The position numbers and the translations under genes were made by a program. Shown here in pieces: positions 55,628 through 64,000 of a DNA stretch of 64,000 bases. The notes under the pieces were generated by a model. The model made no database searches, was not told the DNA's origin, and saw only the letters and a program-made list of their open reading frames with translations. Source of the stretch: Mesorhizobium shangrilense (GTDB lineage: Bacteria > Pseudomonadota > Alphaproteobacteria > Rhizobiales > Rhizobiaceae); NCBI RefSeq assembly GCF_040537815.1, contig NZ_JBEWSZ010000001.1:4836001-4900000 (forward strand). Reading direction: 5' to 3'. The number at the start of each line of letters is the position of its first letter. Positions within the stretch are counted from its first letter, which is position 1.

Positions 55628-56989
55628 ATGGACCCGCTCATACTTTCGCGCATCCAGTTCGGCGCGAATATATCGTTTCATATTCTGTTTCCGACCATCA
55701 CCATTGCGCTCGGCTGGGTGCTGCTCTTCTTCAAACTTCGCTATAACGCGACAGGCGATTCAGCCTGGATGCGCGCCTATTTTACCTGGGTGAAGGTGTT
55801 CGCGCTGTCCTTCGCCATGGGCGTGGTTTCCGGTGTCACGATGAGCTTCCAGTTCGGCACCAACTGGCCGGGCTACATGGAAAAGGTCGGCAATATCGCC
55901 GGGCCGTTGCTGGCCTATGAGATCCTCACCGCCTTCTTCCTCGAAGCTGCGTTCCTCGGCATCATGCTGTTCGGCTTCCGCCGCGTCTCCAACCGCATCC
56001 ACACGTTGGCGACGGTGCTGGTGGCCGGCGGCACCACCTTGTCCGCCTTCTGGATCATCGCGCTCAATTCCTGGATGCAGACGCCAGCCGGCTTCGAGAT
56101 CCGTGACGGCGTGGCACACGCCGTCGACTGGTGGGCGATCGTCTTCAATCCGTCGATGCCCTACCGCCTCGTCCACATGCTGCTTGCCTCCGGCCTGACG
56201 GTCTCGTTCCTGATCGCCGGCCTGTCGGCGCTGCGCTATCTCTACGGCGACCGTTCGGAATCGATGTGGAAGGCGCTGCGCACCGGCGTGTTCACCGCGG
56301 CTGTCCTGATCCCGATCCAGATCTTTGCCGGCGACCAGCATGGCCTGAACACGCTGGAGCATCAGCCGCAGAAGGTCGCCGCCATGGAAGCGAACTGGAA
56401 CACCGGCCCCAACGTGCCGCTGATCCTGTTTGCCATCCCCGACGAAGCGGCCAGGGAGAACAGGTTCGAGCTCGCCATTCCCGATGGCGCGAGCCTGATC
56501 CTGCGCCACAGCGCCAGCGGGGTCGTGCCGGGCCTGAACGACTATCCCGGCAACCATCCCCCGGTGTTTCCGGTGTTCTGGGGGTTTCGCATCATGGTCG
56601 GCACCGGGCTGATGATGCTCGCCGTCTCCTGGTCGGCCGCCTTCTTCCTCAAACGCCGCCACAGCCTGCCAAAGCCGCTCGCCATGCTGATGGTGCCGAT
56701 GGGGCTGTCCGGCTGGCTGGCGACGCTCGCCGGCTGGTACACCACCGAGATCGGCCGCCAGCCCTGGCTGGTCACCGGCGTGCTCAAGACCGCCGACGCC
56801 GTTGGCCCGATCGCCGGCAGCCATGTCGCGCTGACGCTCGTCATCTACCTGATCCTCTATGTGCTGCTTTTGATCGCCTATCTCGGCGTGCTGGTGCATC
56901 TGGCGCTGAAAGCAGCGAAGGACGGCGACACCTCGCCGTTGCCGGGTGTTCTCAACGCGCCGCTGTCACAGCCGGCCGCAGGAGCGTGA
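55628..56989 (+). CDS. cydA: cytochrome bd-type ubiquinol oxidase subunit I (CIO-like)
   Basis: A 453-residue membrane protein. The N-terminal [16 protein letters not shown] holds the heme b595/d-region His, and [23 protein letters not shown] is the quinol-binding loop. The long Q-loop insertion of E. coli CydA is missing, as in cyanide-insensitive (CioA) oxidases. It reduces oxygen to water with quinol at the inner membrane. GGAG precedes the ATG. It is immediately followed by cydB. Confidence 0.95.
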   Translation: MDPLILSRIQFGANISFHILFPTITIALGWVLLFFKLRYNATGDSAWMRAYFTWVKVFALSFAMGVVSGVTMSFQFGTNWPGYMEKVGNIAGPLLAYEILTAFFLEAAFLGIMLFGFRRVSNRIHTLATVLVAGGTTLSAFWIIALNSWMQTPAGFEIRDGVAHAVDWWAIVFNPSMPYRLVHMLLASGLTVSFLIAGLSALRYLYGDRSESMWKALRTGVFTAAVLIPIQIFAGDQHGLNTLEHQPQKVAAMEANWNTGPNVPLILFAIPDEAARENRFELAIPDGASLILRHSASGVVPGLNDYPGNHPPVFPVFWGFRIMVGTGLMMLAVSWSAAFFLKRRHSLPKPLAMLMVPMGLSGWLATLAGWYTTEIGRQPWLVTGVLKTADAVGPIAGSHVALTLVIYLILYVLLLIAYLGVLVHLALKAAKDGDTSPLPGVLNAPLSQPAAGA

Positions 56990-56990
56990 C

Positions 56991-57995
56991 ATGAGCTACG
57001 ACTGGCCAACCCTGCTCCCCCTGATCTTCGCCGGCCTGATGGGGCTCGCCATCCTGATCTACGTCATTCTCGATGGCTTCGATCTCGGCATCGGCATCCT
57101 GTTTTCGGTGGCTGAAGATGCCGAGCAGGACACGATGATCGCGGCCATCGGCCCGTTCTGGGACGCCAACGAAACCTGGCTGGTGCTGGCGGTCGGCCTG
57201 TTGCTGGTCGCCTTCCCGCTGGCGCACGGCATCATCCTCACCGCGCTCTACATCCCGGTCTTCGTGCTGCTGATCGGCCTGATCCTGCGCGGCGTCGCCT
57301 TCGATTTCCGCGCCAAGGTGCCGGCAGGCAGGAAGCATCGCTGGAACCGCATCTTCTTCCTGGGCTCAATCATCGCCTCGCTGGCGCAGGGCTATATGCT
57401 GGGCGTCTATGTGCTGGGCCTCGATGTCGGCCTGGGCGGCATGGCCTTCGGCGCGCTGGTGGCGCTCTGCCTTTCGGCGGCCTATGCGGCGATGGGCGCG
57501 GCCTGGGTGATCTACAAGACCGAAGGCGCGTTGCAGAAGAAGGCTGTGCGTTGGCTGCGCACCGCGCTGGTGCTGACCGCGTTCGGCATGGCCGCCGTGT
57601 CGCTGGCGACCCCCTTCGCCAGCCCGCGCATCTTCGACAAATGGTTCGTCTGGCCGGAGGTGCTTTATCTGTCGCCGCTGCCGATCCTGTCGGCGATACT
57701 GTTCCTGTGGCTGTGGTGGCAGACCTTCCATCTGCCGAAGCCCGATGACCGCCATTCCCTGACGCCATTCCTGACGCTGGCCGCCATCTTCGCGCTCGGC
57801 TTTGCGGGGCTGGCCTGGTCGTTCTATCCGTTCGTGGTGCCCGACCGGCTGACGATCTGGCAGGCGGCATCCGCGCCCGAAAGCCTGGCCATCATCCTGG
57901 CCGGCACGGTGGTGGTACTGCCGGTCATCATCTTCTATTCGTTCTATGCCTACCGGGTGTTCGGCGGCAAGGCGACGGACCTGACATACGATTGA
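56991..57995 (+). CDS. cydB: cytochrome bd-type ubiquinol oxidase subunit II (CIO-like)
   Basis: A 334-residue eight-helix protein: LPLIFAGLMGLAILIYVILDGFDLGIGIL at the N-terminus and FWDANETWLVLAVG, both conserved in CydB/CioB. The start at 56991 follows AGGAG and comes one base after the cydA stop. No cydX-like small subunit or cydDC genes were seen downstream. Confidence 0.95.
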   Translation: MSYDWPTLLPLIFAGLMGLAILIYVILDGFDLGIGILFSVAEDAEQDTMIAAIGPFWDANETWLVLAVGLLLVAFPLAHGIILTALYIPVFVLLIGLILRGVAFDFRAKVPAGRKHRWNRIFFLGSIIASLAQGYMLGVYVLGLDVGLGGMAFGALVALCLSAAYAAMGAAWVIYKTEGALQKKAVRWLRTALVLTAFGMAAVSLATPFASPRIFDKWFVWPEVLYLSPLPILSAILFLWLWWQTFHLPKPDDRHSLTPFLTLAAIFALGFAGLAWSFYPFVVPDRLTIWQAASAPESLAIILAGTVVVLPVIIFYSFYAYRVFGGKATDLTYD

Positions 57996-58001
57996 CCGGG
58001 A

Positions 58002-58021
58002 CCGCCGCCCGCTCGCGGCGG
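58002..58021. terminator. GC-rich hairpin between convergent cydB and regulator genes
   Basis: CCGCCGC and GCGGCGG pair perfectly around a six-base loop, seven bases after the cydB stop. There is no T run on either strand, so it is a weak or factor-assisted terminator at best. Confidence 0.4.
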
Positions 58022-58050
58022 CACCCGGCGGATCCGGCTATCCAGGCGCT

Positions 58051-60645
58051 TCAGATCAACCCGGAATCGCGTGCCGCCGCCGTGGCCTGGCCGCGAGAGC
58101 CGGCGTCCAGCTTGCCCAGCACCGCCGAGACATGGTGGTCGACGGTCTTTGGCGAAATGGTAAGATGCTCGGCAATCCGTTTGTTGGAAAAGCCACGCTC
58201 GATCAGCTGCAGCACTTCCATCTGCCGCTGGGTCAGGCCGGCGCTGTTGGCGCGTGTGGTGCGGCGCGGCCCGCGCGCAATGTGGTTGACGCCGTTTCGC
58301 CGCATGGTGTCGCGCACATGGCTCGCAACCGGCCGGGCGCCGAGGGCCTCGAAGATCTCCAGCGCCAGGCGTTGCGACGCCTCGTCGCCCTGGGCGAGCG
58401 CCAGTGCGCGTTCGTAGGGCGCGTCGAGATCCGCCCAAATCGCGGCCGCCGCTCGCCAGTCTCCGTGAAGAAGCATCCGGTAGGGCGCGGCCATGCCGGC
58501 CGTGTCGCCGGGGGCGACATCGGGAGCCAGCAGCTGCCGCCAGCAGGCCAGTTCGGCGAAGACCGCCCGCGTCGGTGAGAGGGTTTCGGCAAGATCGATC
58601 AGTCGCAGCGCCTCATCCTTTTGCGCCTCGCCCAGCCATGCCTGCTCGGCAACGACAGCGGCATAGGGCAACAGCCGCTGCAGTTCGGCTCCCCTTTCCA
58701 GGAACCGCATCATCTCGCCGAGAAGCGGTTCGACCGATGGATCGCCGTGCCGCAGCCGCAGTTTCACCAGGGCCACCAAGGCGGGATAGCGCACCAGGGC
58801 CGTTGCCTGGTCATCGCCCAGGATTTCCAGCGCCTCGGCGGCCGCCTCGTCCCAGCGACCCCAGCGCAGCAGCAACTGGGCCCGCACGCCACGCATGTAA
58901 TCGCGCCAGGTGGCGAGATCGTTCTCGACGCAATAGTCGATGCCGCGATCGAGAAAGGACTGAGCCTCGGCATAGCTCAGCTGGTTCATGCCGCCGCAGG
59001 CGCAGTTGGTGAAGGCGCGCGCGGCATGTTCCTGGAAATTCTCCGCAAGCGCGATTTCGAGGCTGCGGCCCAGATGCAGTCGGCTGCTCGCCGGATCCAG
59101 CCATTGCTCGGCGGCGCCGACATTGTTGAGCGCGTGGCAGACGACATCAGGCCGGTCCAGCTGCTCGGCCAATTCGATCGCCCTGCCGCCCAGCGACAAT
59201 GTCTCGTCCAGCCTTTCGGCCAGCATCGCCAGCTGCGACAGGTTCGAATAGGCCATGGCGAGTTCGGCACTTGGCGGAACCGTCTCCAGCAACGCAACCG
59301 CCTGGGCGCCGAACAGGTCGGCTGCCTGTCGGTCGCCCAGCAGATAGGCGAAGCGCGATAGCCACCTGAGGCTGTCGCCTTCCTTCAGCGTGTTGCCCAG
59401 CGCCTGTTGCAGCACACGCGCCTGTTCCTGCGCCTTGATGGCCTCGTCGATGCGCGCGATCAAATGGCACTCGAACGCATATTGCTCGTAAAGTCCGGCG
59501 CGCTCGTCCATCGGCAAGGTGTCGGCCTGGCGCAAGGCGGCCTCGTAGTAGCCGGCGGCGTCGCGATGCGCGCCGACGCGTGAGGCCTCGCGTGCGGCGA
59601 CCGGTGCGAATTGGCGCACCGCCTCCAGATCGTGCGCCTCCACCGCGTGATGGACGAGGCGCGCGGTGGCCACGCCGCCATTTTCGAGCAGCGCCGACAA
59701 AGCGCGCTGGTTGAACTCGCGCCTTTGGCTTGTCGCCAGCATCGTCTCGATGGCGCGACGGGCGATCTCATGGCGAAACGCATAGGCGTCGCCAAGATCG
59801 TCCAACAGGCCATGCGAGACGCATTCCGCCAGCTGGCCGGCGCTGGCCACGCCGCACAGGCCCGTCAAGGCCCAGGCGTCGGCTCGCCTCGGGAACACCG
59901 AGACGGCATCGAGCATCGCGCGGGCGCCAGCGGACAGGCGTTCGGCCCGCGCGACCACGGCATCGCGCACGCTGGCTGGCAGCGCTGTCTCGCTTTCGGC
60001 GCTCAACAGTTCGGTGACGAAGAAGGCGTTGCCGGCCGTCGCCCTGTAGATGGCATCGCCATCGCGGCCGGCCGCATTGGCGAGCGAAAGCACCGCCGCC
60101 TCGCTCAACAGCGGCACATCGATCCGGGCGATGCTCGCGGCCGGAATTTCGCCGAGCGCGCGGCGCACGCGCATCTGTCCTTCGCTGCGGTCGGTACGCG
60201 CCGTCAAAAGCAGCAGGATGTGGGTGTTGGCAATGCGCCGGCCAAGAAAGCGGACGAAGTCGAGCGTCGCGTCGTCGGCCCAGTGCAAGTCCTCGATCAC
60301 CAGCAGGGTTGGCTGCGTCCTTGCCTCGAAGACGTCCAGCGCGTCGGAGAACAAGGGCAGCCTCCGTCCCTGCCGGGCGTCGATCGCCTGCGGCATCGCC
60401 CACTGTGCCTCGCGGGCGAGATCGTAGAGCGGCCCGAGCGGGTCGGGGATCGACAGGTCCTCGCAGGCGCTGCGCAATATGCGCGCACCGTTGGCCGGTC
60501 CGGCGATGAATGCCTCGACAAGCGCCGACTTGCCGGCGCCCGCCTCTCCAACCAACGCCACGACGTGGCCGCGGCCGCTCGCCGCCTCCGCCATGAGGCC
60601 GTCCAGTTGCTCCAGCTGTGTCTGCCGTTCCAGAAGCATCGTCAT
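58051..60645 (-). CDS. large LuxR family regulator with N-terminal AAA ATPase (LAL/MalT-like)
   Basis: About 864 residues. The N-terminal STAND-type ATPase has Walker A VGEAGAGKSALVEAF and Walker B LLVIEDLHWADDATLDF. A long helical TPR-like middle follows (about residues 330-780). The C-terminal LuxR helix-turn-helix is LTQRQMEVLQLIERGFSNKRIAEHLTISPKTVDHH. Such regulators bind inducer and ATP and then oligomerise. It is divergent from the DUF4242 gene over a 212-base gap, the likely target region. The ATGs at 60645 and 60639 are both usable starts. Confidence 0.92.
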   Translation of the reverse strand: MTMLLERQTQLEQLDGLMAEAASGRGHVVALVGEAGAGKSALVEAFIAGPANGARILRSACEDLSIPDPLGPLYDLAREAQWAMPQAIDARQGRRLPLFSDALDVFEARTQPTLLVIEDLHWADDATLDFVRFLGRRIANTHILLLLTARTDRSEGQMRVRRALGEIPAASIARIDVPLLSEAAVLSLANAAGRDGDAIYRATAGNAFFVTELLSAESETALPASVRDAVVARAERLSAGARAMLDAVSVFPRRADAWALTGLCGVASAGQLAECVSHGLLDDLGDAYAFRHEIARRAIETMLATSQRREFNQRALSALLENGGVATARLVHHAVEAHDLEAVRQFAPVAAREASRVGAHRDAAGYYEAALRQADTLPMDERAGLYEQYAFECHLIARIDEAIKAQEQARVLQQALGNTLKEGDSLRWLSRFAYLLGDRQAADLFGAQAVALLETVPPSAELAMAYSNLSQLAMLAERLDETLSLGGRAIELAEQLDRPDVVCHALNNVGAAEQWLDPASSRLHLGRSLEIALAENFQEHAARAFTNCACGGMNQLSYAEAQSFLDRGIDYCVENDLATWRDYMRGVRAQLLLRWGRWDEAAAEALEILGDDQATALVRYPALVALVKLRLRHGDPSVEPLLGEMMRFLERGAELQRLLPYAAVVAEQAWLGEAQKDEALRLIDLAETLSPTRAVFAELACWRQLLAPDVAPGDTAGMAAPYRMLLHGDWRAAAAIWADLDAPYERALALAQGDEASQRLALEIFEALGARPVASHVRDTMRRNGVNHIARGPRRTTRANSAGLTQRQMEVLQLIERGFSNKRIAEHLTISPKTVDHHVSAVLGKLDAGSRGQATAAARDSGLI

Positions 60646-60857
60646 TCGCTCACAGGGATCAGTCCAGCGATCTCGCCATGTCCGCCAGGATAGATCGGGT
60701 CGGTATCTGCTTTGTGGCTCCCAGCATGAACGTTGCAAACATGGGGAATCGTCCCGCCAAATATGGGGAAAGGCTCCGATGCGCGCCGTTTACGAGCGTG
60801 ATCTTTGTCCAGCCGCGCTCGGATCGAGCGTGAATCAATGGAAAAAGGAAGACATCC

Positions 60858-61130
60858 ATGCCCCGTTACATAGTCGAACGCACATTTCCGGACGGCCTTA
60901 ACGTGCCGATGAACGATGCCGGCGCCAATGCGCTGGGCGGCGTCATCATGCGCAATGCCGAAAAAGGCGTGACCTGGGTCCGATCCTACGTGTCGCCCGA
61001 CAAGAAGCACTCCTTCTGCATCTACGATGCGCCTTCGCCCGAAGCCATTCGCAGCACCGCCCAGAAGAATTCGCTGCCTGTCGACAAGGTCACGGAGGTG
61101 CGGGTCCTTGACCCCTACTTTTATCGTTGA
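60858..61130 (+). CDS. DUF4242 family small protein
   Basis: A 90-residue ferredoxin-like-fold protein: MPRYIVERTFPDGL at the start, VTWVRSYVSPDKKHSFCIYDAPSPEAIR in the middle. The WVRSYVS and CIYDAP segments are typical of DUF4242, a family with one nickel-binding member known to me. The single Cys and the His of KKHSFC could be ligands. AAGGA precedes the ATG. It is divergent from the LuxR/AAA regulator and probably controlled by it. Confidence 0.88.
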   Translation: MPRYIVERTFPDGLNVPMNDAGANALGGVIMRNAEKGVTWVRSYVSPDKKHSFCIYDAPSPEAIRSTAQKNSLPVDKVTEVRVLDPYFYR

Positions 61131-61173
61131 TCGCGCCGATGAGCATCGGCCTGCCGTTCGCGTCGATCGCGAC

Positions 61174-61407
61174 ATGCCTGATGACGCGGCCAACGCCGAA
61201 ATCCTGCCGGCTTCGGGAACGGTCGGACGAGGCACGATACTGGGCCGGGGTTTCCGGCGGGTTGCCTCGCTGCTGTTTTCGCCCTTGCGCGAAAGGCGGC
61301 GCCGGTTGCCTCCACAAGACGATTTTCTGAGGCGGGACGTCGGGCTGCCGCAACGGGAAACGCGGCGCAACCACTGGGAATACTGGAACGACCTGGATTT
61401 CCGTTGA
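61174..61407 (+). CDS. possible small basic protein, DUF1127-like tail
   Basis: A 77-residue frame from ATG 61174 that lies in a different frame from the preceding gene. The C-terminal half (RRVASLLFSPLRERRRR, then DDFLRRDVGLPQRE and WEYWNDLDF) resembles small alphaproteobacterial proteins with an LRRDVGL-type motif. No clear ribosome-binding site is visible. It lies between the DUF4242 gene and a secreted protein in the same direction. I am unsure that it is translated. Confidence 0.4.
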   Translation: MPDDAANAEILPASGTVGRGTILGRGFRRVASLLFSPLRERRRRLPPQDDFLRRDVGLPQRETRRNHWEYWNDLDFR

Positions 61408-61475
61408 TCCGAAAGCGCACGGGCGGCTTCGAAAGCGGGGCCGGCCGCGCATCATCAACAACGAATGGAGACATC

Positions 61476-61976
61476 ATGAACGCCACACTTTGGGGCAGGC
61501 GCCTAGCCGTGCTGTCCATCATGTGCCTGTCCAGCGCCGCCCATGCGGCCGGGACGAATGCGCTGGCCGAGAAGGTGCGCGCCGCCAACAGCCGCTTCGA
61601 GAACGTGGCGGCGGCGGTCGCCGAAGGCTATGCGCCGATCCCCTGCGCCAGCAGCATCACCGGCGGTGCCATGGGCATCCACTATGTCAACGCGGCCTAT
61701 CTGAAGGACGATACGATCAATCTCGCGAAGCCGCAGGCCGTCATGTACGAGCCGATGGCCGACGGAAAGCTCAAGCTGGTGGCGGTCGAGTACATCACCT
61801 CGAAGGGACCGGCCTCGCTGGAGGGACAGCTGTTCAACTTCGACAGCGCGCCCAACCGCTATGGCCTCGGCCCGTTCTATGAACTGCATGTCTGGGTCTG
61901 GAAACAGAACCCGACCGGCACCTTCGCCGACATGAACCCGAACGTGTCGTGCGATGCGATGAAGATGGGCGGCTGA
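61476..61976 (+). CDS. secreted protein of unknown function
   Basis: A 166-residue protein. The signal peptide (RLAVLSIMCLSSAAHAAG) is cleaved near residue 24. The mature part has two cysteines, in PIPCASSITGGAMGIHYVN and NPNVSCDAMKMGG, which could form a disulfide, and an aromatic YELHVWVWKQNP strand. I do not recognise a named domain. GGAGACATC precedes the ATG. It lies in the same direction as the DUF4242 gene and may be part of the same LuxR-controlled unit. Confidence 0.75.
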   Translation: MNATLWGRRLAVLSIMCLSSAAHAAGTNALAEKVRAANSRFENVAAAVAEGYAPIPCASSITGGAMGIHYVNAAYLKDDTINLAKPQAVMYEPMADGKLKLVAVEYITSKGPASLEGQLFNFDSAPNRYGLGPFYELHVWVWKQNPTGTFADMNPNVSCDAMKMGG

Positions 61977-61983
61977 GTGCGCA

Positions 61984-62187
61984 AATCTCCCCCCTCGAGG
62001 GGGGTGAGGAGTGGTCCGCGTAGCGGACGGAAAGCCAATTGCTTGGCTTTCCGAACGACGAACGCGGCAGGCCAGAGGGGGTCGGTTCGACCGGAGGCGG
62101 CCTCCTGCGGCGGATGGAGGTTGGCGCTCCACGCGCGGCGACCCCCTCTGTCGCCTTCGGCGACATCTCCCCCTCGAGGGGGGAGAT
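61984..62187. repeat. palindromic intergenic repeat, copy 3
   Basis: About 204 bases with inverted ends (AATCTCCCCCCTCGAGGGG and CCCCTCGAGGGGGGAGAT). An inner block, GTTGGCGCTCCACGCGCGGC followed by GACCCCCTCTGTCGCC, is the reverse complement of part of copy 1 (3069-3219). A second small inverted pair (GGAAAGCCAA and TTGGCTTTCC, near 62029-62052) makes this copy longer. It lies between convergent genes. Confidence 0.8.
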
Positions 62188-62197
62188 AACCCGAGAC

Positions 62198-62935
62198 TCA
62201 GTTAGAGGCCGACTGCACCAGAACCGGCTTCTCGCTATACAGCGCCGGGAACAGCTGCTTGAGGTTCGCCACCTTGGGCAGGTCGTTGTAGACGATGTAG
62301 GGATAGGTCGGGTTCAGCGTCAGGAAATCCTGATGGTAGCCCTCTGCCGGATAGAAGGTCTTGCCCATCTCCAGCGTGGTCACGATCGGCTTTGAAAACA
62401 CCTTGGCCTTGTCGAGCTGGGCGATGTAGCTTTCGGCGATCTTCTTCTGCGCGTCGTTTTCGGCGAAGATGGTCGAACGATACTGGGTGCCCTCGTCCGG
62501 GCCCTGATAGTTCAGCTGCGTCGGATTGTGGGCGACCGAGAAATAGACCTGCAGCAGCTGGCCATAGGTGACCTTGGACGGCTCGTAGGTGATCTCGACG
62601 GATTCGGCATGCCCGGTCCGGCCGGTGCCGACCGTCTCGTAGACAGCCGTGTCCTTCTTGCCGCCGGTGTAACCCGAGACGGCCCTGGTCACGCCCTTGA
62701 CGTGCTGGAACACGCCCTGCACGCCCCAGAAACAGCCGCCGGCAAAGATCGCGGTCTCGGTGCCGCTGGCGGCCTTTTCGTCCATCGCCGGCGGCGGGAT
62801 CACCACGGCATCCTCGGCCGAGATTGCCGGCGACTGCCAGAAGACGGCACCGGCCGCTGCCAAGGCGAGCGCGGCAAGCGCGCCCCTGGCGAAATTCAGC
62901 GAGTGCCTTGCGGCTGGTTTTCGAATGTCAGTCAT
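62198..62935 (-). CDS. msrA: exported peptide-methionine (S)-S-oxide reductase, one-cysteine type
   Basis: A 245-residue protein. An N-terminal hydrophobic segment (GALAALALAAAGAVFW, about residues 17-32) acts as signal or anchor. The MsrA domain begins at ETAIFAGGCFWGVQGVF, with the catalytic Cys, and includes GHAESVEITYEP and FYPAEGYHQDF. No other cysteine occurs in the protein, so recycling must use an external thiol instead of intramolecular resolving cysteines. It repairs oxidised methionine, here in the periplasm. AGGAG lies nine bases before ATG 62935. Confidence 0.92.
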   Translation of the reverse strand: MTDIRKPAARHSLNFARGALAALALAAAGAVFWQSPAISAEDAVVIPPPAMDEKAASGTETAIFAGGCFWGVQGVFQHVKGVTRAVSGYTGGKKDTAVYETVGTGRTGHAESVEITYEPSKVTYGQLLQVYFSVAHNPTQLNYQGPDEGTQYRSTIFAENDAQKKIAESYIAQLDKAKVFSKPIVTTLEMGKTFYPAEGYHQDFLTLNPTYPYIVYNDLPKVANLKQLFPALYSEKPVLVQSASN

Positions 62936-63047
62936 GGCTTGAGCTCCTGTGACGTCCATCGGACGAGAGTTTATGGGATAAGTTGCGCGCATGCGACGCA
63001 TGAGTTGCGGCGCCGCGTCACTTTCGCGTGCGGCCGCAAGGCCGGTT

Positions 63048-63308
63048 TCAATTGGTATCGGTCGCGGGCTTCATGGCGTCTGCAGCCGGCTTCATGGCAT
63101 TCGAGGCCATCGGATCGGCCGGTTTCATCGCATCAGCCGCAGGCTTCATGGCATTCGAAGGCTTCATCGCATCCGTGGCTGGCTTCATGGCGTTGGCAGC
63201 GGGCTTCATCGCATTGACAGCGTCGTCGGCGCGCGCGGCGCCACTGGCGAAAAGCACGGTCGAGCACAACGCGAAGGCGATGGCGGGCAGGCGGCTGGAC
63301 TTGATCAT
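63048..63308 (-). CDS. secreted NAMKPA-repeat peptide
   Basis: An 86-residue protein. The signal peptide (LPAIAFALCSTVLFASGAARA) is cleaved near residue 27. The rest is almost wholly made of NAMKPA/DAMKPA units (about nine copies with six- or seven-residue spacing), giving alternating Met and Lys in a low-complexity chain. It recalls the MxKDx-type repeat peptides of alphaproteobacteria. The function is unknown; the methionines could bind copper(I) or act as an oxidant sink. It lies 112 bases upstream of the msrA start, on the same strand. Confidence 0.82.
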   Translation of the reverse strand: MIKSSRLPAIAFALCSTVLFASGAARADDAVNAMKPAANAMKPATDAMKPSNAMKPAADAMKPADPMASNAMKPAADAMKPATDTN

Positions 63309-63392
63309 TGGTGGTATCCTCTTGAGGTTGATGGCAGCCCCATGGCGGCCGGCGAATGCGGCGCCGCTCGTGCGGTGTTGCGCGAAACGGTT

Positions 63393-64000
63393 TCAGTTCG
63401 TCGCGGCGGCCAGGATCGGTCCGCCGCCTGGCGACTGGACGAGCACGGCGGTGCTGAGGCCACCCGGCGCGGCGGGCAGCGGCAGGTCGGTGGCATTGCC
63501 GGTCCAACTGCCGAGTTTCGCCAGTGAATGGACGACATTGGCGTGCGGCAAGGTGCGGCCGGTGTTTTCGCCGCGCGCCACCGGCACCTCGACGACGCCA
63601 CGCTGATACCGAACCAGCCAGACATCGGCCCGGCCGCCCGGCGCCGAGCCGGCGCCGATGCTGATCTTGCCGCCGTCGAGCGACAGCGACGGGCCGCTGG
63701 TGCGGCCGCTCGCGGAAATCAGATGCTCGATTTCGCCCGGCGCGGCGCCAACGACATCGGCATGGCCGTTGACAACCACTTGCGGCGTGAACGGGCCGTC
63801 ATGGCCGAGCGGCGGCTCATAGCTGACCTGGCGCTGGGTGAATTCCTGCCTGCCGAATGTGTCCTTCCAGCCGAGATAGTCCCAGTAGGTGACGTTGAAC
63901 GACAGCGCCAGCACGCCCGGCTGGTCCTTGACCTTGATCAGGTTGGCATTGGCCGGCGGGCAGGACGAGCAGCCCTGGCTGGTGAACAGCTCCACGACGG
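63393..64000 (-). CDS. DUF1223 thioredoxin-like protein (5' partial)
   Basis: The gene runs off the window end, so the N-terminus, probably a signal peptide, is missing. What is seen begins VELFTSQGCSSCPPANANL, the DUF1223 hallmark with a CSSC thioredoxin-like site. It continues with VTYWDYLGWKDTFG and FTPQVVVNGHADVVG. The family is thought to be periplasmic, with unknown redox function. It lies upstream of the repeat peptide and msrA on the same strand, with gaps of 84 and 112 bases, so the three could form one oxidative-stress unit. Confidence 0.85.
   Translation of the reverse strand, partial: VVELFTSQGCSSCPPANANLIKVKDQPGVLALSFNVTYWDYLGWKDTFGRQEFTQRQVSYEPPLGHDGPFTPQVVVNGHADVVGAAPGEIEHLISASGRTSGPSLSLDGGKISIGAGSAPGGRADVWLVRYQRGVVEVPVARGENTGRTLPHANVVHSLAKLGSWTGNATDLPLPAAPGGLSTAVLVQSPGGGPILAAATN

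Overview
The window is high-GC chromosomal DNA from an alphaproteobacterium of the order Hyphomicrobiales. A Mesorhizobium-like rhizobial species is the best guess. The guess rests on a rhizobial-type phospholipid N-methyltransferase (pmtA) next to dnaK-dnaJ and pyrF, an orphan matB of Rhizobium type, an alphaproteobacterial-type RpoH promoter at dnaK, NagQ-type control of an amino-sugar locus, and intergenic palindromic repeats like those seen in rhizobia. Species-level identity is an inference. No tRNA, rRNA, CRISPR array, prophage or intact insertion sequence was recognised.

Layout. 1-3061: a CDGSH iron-sulfur protein (cut by the window start), a small cupredoxin and a hydantoinase/oxoprolinase-like protein. 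3062-7279: malate synthase G between two palindromic repeat elements, then a ComM/YifB AAA+ protein. 7577-9851: an isolated radical SAM/SPASM protein and glutathione synthetase. 9967-15200: an envelope-glycan locus (GtrA, GT2, acyltransferase 3, STT3-like GT-C). In it the acyltransferase is bracketed by a duplicated promoter/5'-gene fragment. 15327-16676: a GGDEF-EAL protein. 16832-20053: a tightly coupled DeLey-Doudoroff type galactose operon (SDR dehydrogenase, KDGal kinase, KDPGal aldolase, SMP-30 lactonase). 20197-25000: ATP-grasp protein, LtrA, DUF1330, pyrF, FMN reductase and pmtA. 25205-28464: dnaJ and dnaK, with a terminator and a heat-shock promoter. 28708-29244: a MarR regulator with a cysteine-rich tail and a perfect 17-bp palindrome upstream. 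29590-34915: two large exported cysteine-rich proteins that share a domain and have no recognised function; this is the most novel locus here. 35207-40795: rpe, matB, an SbmA/YddA-like ABC exporter and an LhgO-like oxidase.

40822-51211 is a complete amino-sugar regulon. The minus operon nagK-nagQ-nagB-II-nagA has ATGA overlaps throughout. The divergent plus operon is murQ, an ABC sugar importer, a Gfo/Idh/MocA oxidoreductase and a UgpC-type ATPase. Each side has a TGGTATT-N4-TGGTATT operator. Together they would import and catabolise N-acetylglucosamine/N-acetylmuramic acid derived from peptidoglycan or chitin. 52385-57995: a flavin monooxygenase, a DUF2156 protein, an ABC-2 transporter and a CIO-type bd oxidase (cydAB). 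58051-64000: a large LuxR/AAA regulator divergent from a DUF4242 protein, a small secreted protein, a third palindromic repeat, an exported one-cysteine MsrA, a secreted NAMKPA-repeat peptide and a DUF1223 protein cut by the window end.
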